NCBI RefSeq assembly: GCF_036492635.1
Contig: NZ_AP025305.1
Coordinates: 1,984,001 to 2,048,000, forward strand
Direction: 5' to 3'
Length of the DNA stretch: 64,000 nucleotides
Source of the DNA: Aureibacter tunicatorum
Lineage (GTDB): Bacteria > Bacteroidota > Bacteroidia > Cytophagales > Cyclobacteriaceae
The notes under the pieces are model-generated. The model worked only from the letters and a program-made list of their open reading frames with translations, did not search any database and was not told where the DNA came from. Below are positions 52,368 to 60,422 of this stretch, one piece after another. Within the stretch, counting starts at the first letter, position 1. Each line of letters starts with the position of its first letter. The position numbers were made by a program, and so were the translations under genes.

Positions 52368-53315
52368 TTATTTCATTGACGTAAGGAATTCTTGCAATAC
52401 AGCTTGTGCCGCGTATGTTCTGTTATTCGCTTCTTCAATTACGATGGAAGAGTCAAGCACTTCGTCAGATACTACTAAGTTTCTGCGTACGGGAAGGCAA
52501 TGCATGAACTTGGCTTGATTTGTCAAATTCATTTTTTCTTGATCGACAATCCAGTGGTCCAAATTCTGACCGATCTTTCCATAGTCATTGAATGAAGACC
52601 AGTTTTTAGCATAAATAATGTCAGCACCCTTAAAAGCTTCTTTTTGATTATGCTCAAGTTTCACGCCTTCCATGAATTCTGGAGATAGCTCAAATCCTTC
52701 AGGGCATGTGACGGTGATGTCAGCTTGGCTTGCCTTGCACCATTCCACAAATGAATTGGAAACTGCTTGAGGCAAGGCTCTTATATGAGGAGCCCAAGTA
52801 AGGACAATTTTTGGTTTTACAATCTTCAATTCATCAATGGTTAGCATGTCGGCTAATGATTGAAGAGGATGGAGTGTGGCAGACTCCAAGCTTATGATTG
52901 GAACGCTTGAGTATTTTATGAATTGATTTAAAATAAATTCAGAATAATCTTCATCTCTATTGACTAATCCTGGGAAAGTGCGAACTCCAAGTAGGTCGCA
53001 ATATTGGCTCATGACCGCAACTGCTTCTTTTACATGCTCTGCTTTATCAGAATTCATTATTTGACCATCCTCAAATTCAAGTTTCCAACTGTCTTTGTCG
53101 ATATTCATGACAATGACGTTCATCCCCAAGTTGTAAGCGGCTCTTTGAGTGCTTAATCTGGTTCTAAGGCTAGGGTTGAAAAAAATAAGGCCGAGTGTTT
53201 TGTGTTTGCCCAAGTGGTCATTTTCAAAAGGAGATTTTTTGCACAATGCAGCTTTTTTGATTAAAGCTATTGGGTCTTCAACGTCGGTAACACTTGTGAA
53301 ATTTTTCATATTCAT
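52368..53315 (-). CDS. argF': N-succinylornithine transcarbamylase
   Basis: 315 residues. Carbamoyl-phosphate loop FFNPSLRTRLSTQ, HCLPVRRN and WAPHIRALPQAVSNSF are the transcarbamylase markers. It is clearly of the Bacteroides acyl-ornithine branch: recalled B. fragilis SOTCase has Pro90 in GDKPEH, and this protein has Ala92 in SDKAEH at the same spot. Ala or Pro there gives N-succinylornithine use, Glu gives acetylornithine use, in published mutants. Start overlaps the argD stop by one base (TAATG). Confidence 0.92.
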   Translation of the reverse strand: MNMKNFTSVTDVEDPIALIKKAALCKKSPFENDHLGKHKTLGLIFFNPSLRTRLSTQRAAYNLGMNVIVMNIDKDSWKLEFEDGQIMNSDKAEHVKEAVAVMSQYCDLLGVRTFPGLVNRDEDYSEFILNQFIKYSSVPIISLESATLHPLQSLADMLTIDELKIVKPKIVLTWAPHIRALPQAVSNSFVEWCKASQADITVTCPEGFELSPEFMEGVKLEHNQKEAFKGADIIYAKNWSSFNDYGKIGQNLDHWIVDQEKMNLTNQAKFMHCLPVRRNLVVSDEVLDSSIVIEEANNRTYAAQAVLQEFLTSMK

Positions 53316-54442
53316 TAGCTTAAGTATTGGGAGAGTTCTTTAAGGAAATAGTCAATATGGCCTTTTTCTATGTTGAGAGGAGGCAATATCCTCATGATAT
53401 TGTTTTGCTTGGAAGCTCCAGTGAAAATTTTTGATTCGAAAAGAAGCTTTTTTCTTAATTCCGTTACTGGATAATTAAACTCTAATCCTAACATCAAGCC
53501 CTTGCCTCTGACTTGTTGTATGCCTTCTATCTCAGATGCTTTAAGGTGAAAGTATTCGCCCATTTTATGAGCGTTTTCAATCATGTTTTCTTCCATGAGC
53601 GCATCCAGAACAGCGTTTCCTGCGGCGCAAGCCAAATGGTTTCCACCGAATGTTGTTCCTAATTGGCCAAACCAAGGCTTGATATTTGGATGAATCAAGA
53701 CACCGCCAATTGGGAAGCCATTGCCCATTCCTTTAGCAATTGTAATAATATCAGGTTGAATGCCGGCATGTTGAAAAGAAAAGAACTTTCCAGACCTTCC
53801 ATATCCTGACTGCACTTCGTCAAGAATTAATTTTGAGTCATATTTTCTGCAAAGTTCCTCGACAGATTTAAGAAAATCATTGTCTGGAATTGTGATGCCG
53901 TTGATACCTTGTATTCCTTCGATGATTACCGCAGCGTATTTTTTTGTCATTAACGCTTGCTCCAGCAATTCTTTATCGTTTAGCGGTAGAGTGATGACAT
54001 TGTTGTTGTCATTGATAGGAGCGATAATCTTTGGATTGTCAGTAGCTTCGACTGCGGCTGATGTTCTGCCGTGAAAAGCTCCTTCAAAGGCAATGACTTT
54101 TTTGCGACCTGTTTCGAAAGATGCGAGCTTTAATGCGTTTTCATTGGCTTCAGCTCCACTATTGCAAAGAAAAAGCTGATAGTCATCCATTCCACAAGCT
54201 TGGTTTAGTTTTGAAGCAAGCTTTTCTTGAAGTGGATTTTGTATTGAATTTGAATAAAATGCGAGCTTGGCGACTTGTTCTTGGATGCTTTTCACAAACT
54301 TGGGATGACTGTGCCCGATACTTATCACAGCGTGTCCACCATAAAAGTCTAAATACTCTTTGCCTTCAGTATCATAAACATGAGTGCCGTGTCCTTTTTC
54401 AATAGTGATATCCCACAAGGGGTAAACATTATAGAGTTCCAT
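53315..54442 (-). CDS. argD: N-acyl-ornithine aminotransferase
   Basis: 375 residues, class III PLP aminotransferase. LILDEVQSGYGRSGKFF holds the PLP-contacting Asp and TIAKGMGNGFPIGG the PLP lysine. Converts N-acyl-glutamate semialdehyde to N-acyl-ornithine. Ends one base inside argF'; starts 9 bases after argC. Confidence 0.95.
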   Translation of the reverse strand: MELYNVYPLWDITIEKGHGTHVYDTEGKEYLDFYGGHAVISIGHSHPKFVKSIQEQVAKLAFYSNSIQNPLQEKLASKLNQACGMDDYQLFLCNSGAEANENALKLASFETGRKKVIAFEGAFHGRTSAAVEATDNPKIIAPINDNNNVITLPLNDKELLEQALMTKKYAAVIIEGIQGINGITIPDNDFLKSVEELCRKYDSKLILDEVQSGYGRSGKFFSFQHAGIQPDIITIAKGMGNGFPIGGVLIHPNIKPWFGQLGTTFGGNHLACAAGNAVLDALMEENMIENAHKMGEYFHLKASEIEGIQQVRGKGLMLGLEFNYPVTELRKKLLFESKIFTGASKQNNIMRILPPLNIEKGHIDYFLKELSQYLS

Positions 54443-54451
54443 ATGAAATTG

Positions 54452-55429
54452 CTAAAAAAGATTCCCTTTGAATAAAAGTCCAGTTGTTTCCTCAAGTCCA
54501 AACATGAGGTTCATGTTTTGAACAGCTTGGCCGGAAGCTCCCTTGAGTAGGTTGTCGATGGCTGATGTTATCATTACGATATCATCATGTCTATGGACAT
54601 GCAAGAGCGCCTTGTTTGTGTTGACAACTTGCTTAACATGAATATCAAGTTCGGAAACCCAAGTGAACGGATGATTCTTGTAAAATTCATGATAAAGGTC
54701 AATTAGCCACTTTTCATCTTTGTCGCATTTGATATAAGCGCTAGCGAATATTCCCCTAGTGAAATTTCCTCTCATTGGAAGGAAGTAGATGCGTCCATTT
54801 TCTCTCCCTGATGTTTGATGAAGGGATTCATTGATCTCGTCAAGGTGTTGATGAGTGAATGCTTTGTACATGGAAACATTTGAATCTCTCCAGCTGAAAT
54901 GCGTAGTAGCGCCAGGTTTTTGCCCAGCTCCTGTTGATCCGGTAATACCATGGACGTGGATGTCCGAATTTAATAACTGTTCTTGAGCTAAAGGCATCAA
55001 TGCTAATTCAATAGCTGTAGCGAAGCAACCGGGATTGGCAATATGTGAGGCTTGAGCGATTTTTTCTCGGTTGATTTCGGGCAATCCATATACGAATGTA
55101 TTTCCAAGGAATTGTGCATCGTCTTTGAGTCTGAACTCATTGCTTAAATCAATGACTTTTACCTTGCTGTCTAAAAAGTTTTCTTGCAAAAACTTTTTAC
55201 TATGGCCATGTCCCATGCAAAGGAAAACCACATCTATGTCCCCAAGGATTTCATCAGTGAAAGCTAGTTCAGTTGATCCGATTAAGTCTTGGTGGATATG
55301 GCTTATCGGTTTGCCTGCATTGCTGTTGCTGTGAACAAATTTAATTATAGCAAGCGGATGGTTTAAAAGTATGCGAAGGAGCTCGCCGGCAGTATAGCCA
55401 GCTCCTCCCATGATTCCAATATTGATCAT
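54452..55429 (-). CDS. argC: N-acyl-gamma-glutamyl-phosphate reductase
   Basis: 325 residues. NADP loop INIGIMGGAGYTAGELLRIL and the catalytic cysteine in IANPGCFATAIELAL; HxE region and PVRGNFTRGIF fit the family. The start at 55429 (MINIGIMGGAGY) is taken rather than the longer 55465 form, since the Rossmann strand should begin at once. 81 bases after argG, a gap that could hold a secondary promoter. Confidence 0.95.
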   Translation of the reverse strand: MINIGIMGGAGYTAGELLRILLNHPLAIIKFVHSNSNAGKPISHIHQDLIGSTELAFTDEILGDIDVVFLCMGHGHSKKFLQENFLDSKVKVIDLSNEFRLKDDAQFLGNTFVYGLPEINREKIAQASHIANPGCFATAIELALMPLAQEQLLNSDIHVHGITGSTGAGQKPGATTHFSWRDSNVSMYKAFTHQHLDEINESLHQTSGRENGRIYFLPMRGNFTRGIFASAYIKCDKDEKWLIDLYHEFYKNHPFTWVSELDIHVKQVVNTNKALLHVHRHDDIVMITSAIDNLLKGASGQAVQNMNLMFGLEETTGLLFKGNLF

Positions 55430-55510
55430 ATTTTCAATGTCTAAGTCTGTTAAGCGTGCCGTCAATTTTCACAAGGCAAGCCGCAAATTCTTTAATCGAG
55501 CTTTATAGAT

Positions 55511-56710
55511 TTATAGCTCAATGTCTATCTGATTAACAGCGTGGAAAATTTTTGTTTGATTTGCGAGGATTTTTGTGAAGCCTTTCACATCTTCTCCGCT
55601 CCAAGCGCTGTTCATTTCTCCATATTCTCCAAACTTGGAGCTCATCAAGTCATGAGGAGAATCAATGCCTATTAATTCGAATTGATATGGACTTAACTTG
55701 ATTTCAACAGTTCCGCTAACTGTCTTTTGAGTGCTTTCTAAAAATGCCTCGATATCTCTCATCACTGGATCCAAATATTGCCCTTCGTGCAGTAACATTC
55801 CATACCAGTCTCCTAATTGTTGCTTCCAATGTTGTTGCCATTTGGCTAAGGTGTGCTTTTCTAAAAGATGATGAGCTTTGATTAAAATAATTGGAGCGGC
55901 AGCTTCAAAACCAACACGTCCTTTGATGCCAATAATCGTGTCTCCGACATGGATATCTCTTCCAATAGCATATTCAGATGCTATTTTTTCCAAGTCAATG
56001 ATTGCATTCACGGGATTGTTGTATTCGACATTGTCAATGCCTGAAATTTGTCCGTTAGTGAATTCTAGTTTAATTACTTTGCTGTCGGAAGACTTTAATT
56101 GGCTTGGATAAGCTGAGTTTGGCAAGGTTTTGTTGGAAGTTAATGTTTCAGCTCCACCTACGCTTGTTCCCCAAAGTCCCTTGTTGATGGAATATTGGGC
56201 CTTTTTCCAGTCTTTTTCAATGCCATGTTTCGCAAGGAATTCGATTTCTTGTTGTCTTGAAAGTTGTTGGTCTCGGATAGGAGTCAAGATTTCTATTTCC
56301 GGCGCTAGAATATTGAACACTAGGTCGAATCGAACCTGATCGTTTCCAGCTCCGGTACTTCCGTGAGCTATGTAGTCCGCATTCATGCTTTTCGCATATT
56401 TGACAATTGCTATAGCTTGAAAAATTCTTTCCGCGCTTACCGAAAGCGGATAAGTGTTGTTTTTAAGAATGTTGCCAAAAATCAAGTATTTTACGCATTT
56501 CTGATAGAATTGCTCAACGACATCAAGCGTTTTATGCTTAACAACGCCCATTTCATAGGCTTTTAATTCGATGTCTTGCAATTCTTCTTTGTCAAAACCT
56601 CCAGTATTGACGATGGCAGAATAAACATCAAGGTTTTGATCTTGCAAATACTTTACGCAGTAAGAGGTATCCAAACCTCCGCTATATGCTAATACGACTT
56701 TTTTCTTCAT
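55511..56710 (-). CDS. argG: Argininosuccinate synthase
   Basis: 399 residues. PP-loop motif VLAYSGGLDTSYCVKYL, STGAGNDQVRFD and ISINKGLWGTSVGG-like motif (YSINKGLWG) are typical of ArgG. Ligates citrulline and aspartate with ATP. Second gene of the operon, 11 bases after the acetyltransferase. Confidence 0.97.
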   Translation of the reverse strand: MKKKVVLAYSGGLDTSYCVKYLQDQNLDVYSAIVNTGGFDKEELQDIELKAYEMGVVKHKTLDVVEQFYQKCVKYLIFGNILKNNTYPLSVSAERIFQAIAIVKYAKSMNADYIAHGSTGAGNDQVRFDLVFNILAPEIEILTPIRDQQLSRQQEIEFLAKHGIEKDWKKAQYSINKGLWGTSVGGAETLTSNKTLPNSAYPSQLKSSDSKVIKLEFTNGQISGIDNVEYNNPVNAIIDLEKIASEYAIGRDIHVGDTIIGIKGRVGFEAAAPIILIKAHHLLEKHTLAKWQQHWKQQLGDWYGMLLHEGQYLDPVMRDIEAFLESTQKTVSGTVEIKLSPYQFELIGIDSPHDLMSSKFGEYGEMNSAWSGEDVKGFTKILANQTKIFHAVNQIDIEL

Positions 56711-56721
56711 AACTATGGAAT

Positions 56722-57303
56722 TCAGATAAGGACTTCGGTTTTAATATCTTTTTTGGTCGCAGAAATGTTTGCTTTTGGACTATATATCATGCCCGTACAA
56801 AGACAGTTTTTGTTTTGAGTTCTTTGGAGAATGTCGTAGTTTGGACAACTATGACAGCCTTTCCAGAACTTTTCATCTTTAGTGATTTCTGCGAATGTCG
56901 CTGGTCTGTAACCTAATTCGAAATTGATTTTCATCACTGCGGGGCTGGTTGTGATTCCGAAAATCGTCGCCGCGGGGAATTTTTGAGCCGAAAGGTCGAA
57001 GATTCTCTTTTTGATTGCTTTGGCAAGGCCTAGACCTCTATAGTCTGGGTTGACTATCAAGCCGGAATTGGCAACGTATTTTTCGTTTTCCCAGCATTCG
57101 ATATAGCAAAAGCCAGCTACCATGTCATTGGTAGTGTCAATAGCTATGACAGCTTTGCCTTCCATCATTTTTTCTATCACATATTCAGGTTTTCTTTTAG
57201 CGATACCTGTGCCGCGCTGCTTAGCGGATGATTCTATCAAATCACAAATAGTCTGTGCGTGTCCAATATGAAGGACATTCGCCACCATGACATCAATTTT
57301 CAT
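56722..57303 (-). CDS. GNAT acyltransferase heading the arginine operon
   Basis: 193 residues. Acyl-CoA loop IVNPDYRGLGLAKAIKKRIF (R-x-x-G-x-A) follows a typical GNAT beta core. The C-terminal tail has CHSCPNYD and NKNCLCTGM, four cysteines spaced C-x2-C...C-x-C, possibly a metal site or regulatory switch. Position as first gene of the arginine operon suggests the N-acyl-glutamate synthase (ArgA role), perhaps using succinyl-CoA to match argF'. An inverted repeat lies 48-60 bases upstream. Confidence 0.85.
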   Translation of the reverse strand: MKIDVMVANVLHIGHAQTICDLIESSAKQRGTGIAKRKPEYVIEKMMEGKAVIAIDTTNDMVAGFCYIECWENEKYVANSGLIVNPDYRGLGLAKAIKKRIFDLSAQKFPAATIFGITTSPAVMKINFELGYRPATFAEITKDEKFWKGCHSCPNYDILQRTQNKNCLCTGMIYSPKANISATKKDIKTEVLI

Positions 57304-57791
57304 GATGAATACGATTAGGTTAAGAATAAACTAAAGATTATACAATTAAGGTCAGGTTGACCCTATTGGGTATTGAATTATTAACGACGCCTGCAACGCC
57401 TATATTTTGATATCGAAATATCTGTACTGGGGTAAAAGGGATTGAGTATTGTGTTATGAAAGTTCATAGCCCATTGTTGTTGTGTAGTGATCAACTAAGT
57501 TTAAAAATTCGAGTATTGCGTGAGAAAGTCTTGAATGACTGGCAATTGGGTTGATCCGAACAAGCTGTCGCAAATGGTTAGCCTGCTCGGCTAATCCTGA
57601 CAATGGGGAGTGCGCGAGCAGACAATGCAATTCTCTCTACAGGAGACGGATGTCCTGCGGGTAATTGAGTTCTATATGTCTGTGCTATTTGTATCATGTT
57701 CCAAATGTATGCATATTTTTTCGTAAAAGGCAACAGCTAAGCATGGATTTTTCTTAAATTAGTATATGTTGTTTGTTTTATTTTGTTTGAA
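57304..57791. other. 488-base divergent region with a structured, GC-richer core
   Basis: No gene is seen on either strand. 57560-57660 is richer in G and C than its surroundings and folds: GGTTAGCC/GGCTAATCC hairpin (57576-57597), CAGGA/TCCTG hairpin (57640-57657), and an alternative pairing CTGCTCG/CGAGCAG (57583-57589 with 57615-57621) that would break the first hairpin. It may be a leader RNA or small RNA; I cannot match it to a known riboswitch. Confidence 0.5.
57350..57362. promoter_or_regulatory. Operator-like inverted repeat before the arginine operon
   Basis: GGTCA-GGT-TGACC, 5-bp arms with a 3-base centre, 46 bases upstream of the GNAT ATG, with a TATAAT-like element nearby on the minus strand (around 57337-57342). 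Possible regulator site; could be chance. Confidence 0.35.
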
Positions 57792-59036
57792 ATGAGTAAA
57801 GTTAAAGATATTGTAATTGTTGGAGGAGGTGCCGCCGGTTTTTTCGCTGCTAGTATTTTGTCCGAATCTCTAGTAGGATTGAAAATCACAATTCTGGAAA
57901 AAACATCCAAAGTCCTCTCCAAAGTAAAGGTGTCTGGTGGAGGCAGGTGCAATGTTACCAATTCCAAAAATAGCATTGGCGATTTTTCTAAAGCTTATCC
58001 GAGAGGCAAGAATCAGATGAAGAAAATGCTTAAGCATTTTTCAAATCAAGATATGGTAGATTGGCTTGAGGGAAAGGGTGTAAGTATGAAAGTGGAAGAG
58101 GATGGAAGAATTTTTCCTTTTTCAAATTCCTCGCAGAGCATTATTGATTGTTTTACCACAGTTTGCGAAGACAATGATGTCGAGTTATTGACTGGAATGA
58201 AAGTGGAAAACATAAAACAAGATGAAGAAGTTGGTTTTGTGTTGAGCACGAATAAAGGAGATATTGGGGCCAAGCATGTTTTGGTCGCAACAGGCGGATT
58301 CCCGAGTTTGGGGGGCTATGATTTTCTTGCTGATTTGGATTTGAATATGATCGAGCCTATTCCGTCATTGTTTACATTTAATATACCAAAATCTCCGTTG
58401 AAATTTTTGCAAGGTTTGTCAGTTGAAAATGCAAGAGTGAAAGTGCTTGGGACAAAGCTTGAGGAAGAGGGTGCCGTGTTGGTAACGCATTGGGGTTTGA
58501 GCGGTCCGGGAATTTTGAAATTATCCGCATATGGAGCGAAGAGTTTGTCTGAGCGAGATTATCGTTTTGGTATACATATTAATTGGTTGGGGAATAAAAG
58601 CGAGGATGAACTAAGAAATGAGTTGATCGATTATAAATCCAATTATCCTTCAAGGAAAGTGTCTAAATACCAATTATTTGGGCTTCCGAAGAGATTGTGG
58701 GATAATTTGTTGAGTCAATCGGAAATAAGCGAGGGTAAAATATGGTCGGAAGTCAGCAAGAAATCCTTTAATAAGCTGGTGGAGAATATTTATCGAATGG
58801 AGCTTGCAGTGGATGGCAAGACGACCTTTAAGGAAGAGTTTGTGACTTGCGGGGGAGTGGATATGGGTGAAATTGATGTGAATACCATGCAGTCGAAAAA
58901 GTATGCGGGGCTTTATTTCGCCGGGGAGATATTGAATGTGGATGGAATTACTGGTGGCTACAATTTTCAAAATGCATGGTCAGGAGCTTTTATAGCCGCA
59001 AAGAATATTATAAAAGAAAATAATGATGCAGAATAG
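57792..59036 (+). CDS. BaiN/HI0933-family FAD-dependent oxidoreductase
   Basis: 414 residues. FAD loop IVIVGGGAAGFFAASIL at the N-terminus, KVKVSGGGRCNVTN near residue 45, and C-terminal MQSKKYAGLYFAGEILNVDG with a closing NFQNAWSGAFIAAK are the HI0933/YhiN signatures. Reaction of most members is unknown. ATG at 57792 places the Rossmann strand at once; TTG three codons earlier is possible. A terminator follows at 59102-59131. Confidence 0.9.
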   Translation: MSKVKDIVIVGGGAAGFFAASILSESLVGLKITILEKTSKVLSKVKVSGGGRCNVTNSKNSIGDFSKAYPRGKNQMKKMLKHFSNQDMVDWLEGKGVSMKVEEDGRIFPFSNSSQSIIDCFTTVCEDNDVELLTGMKVENIKQDEEVGFVLSTNKGDIGAKHVLVATGGFPSLGGYDFLADLDLNMIEPIPSLFTFNIPKSPLKFLQGLSVENARVKVLGTKLEEEGAVLVTHWGLSGPGILKLSAYGAKSLSERDYRFGIHINWLGNKSEDELRNELIDYKSNYPSRKVSKYQLFGLPKRLWDNLLSQSEISEGKIWSEVSKKSFNKLVENIYRMELAVDGKTTFKEEFVTCGGVDMGEIDVNTMQSKKYAGLYFAGEILNVDGITGGYNFQNAWSGAFIAAKNIIKENNDAE

Positions 59037-59101
59037 TTTTTGTAAAACGACTAATCATGTTATGGATAAATAATCTGTAATATTTTTGAATATAAAATGT
59101 C

Positions 59102-59131
59102 AAAAAGATCTTCAATAATGGAGATCTTTTT
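59102..59131 (+). terminator. Intrinsic terminator after the BaiN-like gene
   Basis: AAAAAGATCT/AGATCTTTTT, 10-bp stem with a 10-base loop, with T7 on the plus strand. Confidence 0.75.
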
Positions 59132-59429
59132 TTATTAGTTTCCATTTTTTTAGTGCGGTTTAAAGTATAGTATTTTCTTACATGTCATTTCTCTCTATTA
59201 CCTATATTTGTAGAATGAATTAATATTATTACTTATGTATATAAGTTATTATTTACATATTAGTATATATAGATATGTTATTGTTTGATGCTTTTTTGAT
59301 GAAAATTGAATTATATTTTTATATAAATTAGTTGTAAAGTTATATTTTGTGATGTTTTGTTTACTTTTTTACTTTTAGGTTATTTTATTCAATAAATTAC
59401 ATGGGTTAGTTTTATCAGTTTTGTTGTCA

Positions 59430-59437
59430 TAATTTTG
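59430..59437 (+). promoter_or_regulatory. TAnnTTTG box before the tail-collar gene
   Basis: Exact TAATTTTG; predicted start about 59443, a leader of about 32 bases. The -33 candidate is TTAG 20 bases upstream. Confidence 0.45.
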
Positions 59438-59474
59438 AAGTAATCAAACAAACATATTTCAAAAGATTACAAAC

Positions 59475-60410
59475 ATGAAAAACTTATCATTACTACTTTT
59501 GCTTGTTGTTATAAGCTTTAAATCTTATTCTCAGCAAGGGTTTAGTTTCCAAGGAATTGCAAGAGATAATAATGGGAAAGCCTTAACGGATAAAAATTTA
59601 CAATTTACATTTTCTATTCATCCCACAGGGGGAGCTAATGTGTTTACAGAGAGCAAAACGATTAAAACAGATGGATTTGGTGTGTTTCAGCATGTCATAG
59701 GTTCTGTAAAATCCACTGATTTCGCTAAAATTGATTTTGAGAATGAATATTATCTTAAAGTCGATGTGAGTGAAAATGGAGGAGCTGTTGTTACGCTTAC
59801 GGATTCAAAATTGGAAAATGTGCCTTATGCTTCTTATGCTCATAAAGCGTATTTTCCTGCTGGAATGATAATTCCTTATGCTGGTAACGTTAATACAGGT
59901 GCTTTGAATATTGATGGGCTTGTGGAGCCGATTCCAGGATGGGTGCTTTGTGATGGCAAGAGTTTTAACTCGGAAAAATATAAAGCATTGAAAGCGGCGC
60001 TAAATGATGCTTGGGGAGAAAATAGGTTGCCTGATTTAAGAGGCCAGTTTTTAAGAGGTGTTGACTATGGAGCAAATGTGGATTCAAATAGCGATAAAAG
60101 AACAGCTAAGCATGCTAAAGGTAACACTGGAGATAATGTTGGTACATATCAAGGGGACGCTACAAGAAGGCCTAATGCAGCCTTTGGAACTTCAACAGAT
60201 GGAAATCATTCGCATACCATGAATCTTCTTCGCCATCATAGAAGTTTTGAGGGGAATAGTGATTCTGATCACCCTTTGAAGTATAACGAAGGAATTGGAG
60301 TTACATACCATACTAGTACTACAGGAAATCATACGCATACGATAACGACTGGAGGTGACGCTGAAACAAGACCGAAAAATGCATCGGTGAATTATTTGAT
60401 CAAATACTAG
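59475..60410 (+). CDS. Exported protein with phage tail-collar domain
   Basis: 311 residues. Signal peptide ends near SYSQQ; residues 20 to about 125 are a beta-rich repeat of the kind found before T9SS-type or adhesin domains (FQGIARDNNGKALT). From about 135 PAGMIIPYAG and PGWVLCDGKSFNSEKY, then NRLPDLRGQFLRG, are the tail-collar fold. Two HxH motifs (GNHSHTM, GNHTHTIT) near the C-terminus match the metal-binding HxH of phage tail-fibre tips. No prophage is near; probably a surface appendage or adhesin protein. 12 bases upstream of the giant surface gene. Confidence 0.85.
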   Translation: MKNLSLLLLLVVISFKSYSQQGFSFQGIARDNNGKALTDKNLQFTFSIHPTGGANVFTESKTIKTDGFGVFQHVIGSVKSTDFAKIDFENEYYLKVDVSENGGAVVTLTDSKLENVPYASYAHKAYFPAGMIIPYAGNVNTGALNIDGLVEPIPGWVLCDGKSFNSEKYKALKAALNDAWGENRLPDLRGQFLRGVDYGANVDSNSDKRTAKHAKGNTGDNVGTYQGDATRRPNAAFGTSTDGNHSHTMNLLRHHRSFEGNSDSDHPLKYNEGIGVTYHTSTTGNHTHTITTGGDAETRPKNASVNYLIKY

Positions 60411-60422
60411 TTCTTCGAGAAG

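Larger units (their letters stand above)
59037..59474. other. 438-base AT-rich intergenic region
   Basis: After the terminator the sequence is very AT-rich (more than 75% by eye) with no ORF. Two exact TAnnTTTG boxes on the plus strand are at 59203-59210 (TATATTTG) and 59430-59437 (TAATTTTG); no hairpin other than the terminator is visible. Confidence 0.5.

Noticed and set aside
57541-57660. Known riboswitch (TPP, cobalamin, glycine, SAM) upstream of the arginine operon
   Set aside because: None of the conserved cores I know of is visible; kept only as an unclassified structured region.
57604-57662. Group II intron 5' end (GTGCG) in the structured region
   Set aside because: GTGCG is present, but no domain V hairpin, reverse transcriptase or second boundary can be found within the 488-base gap.
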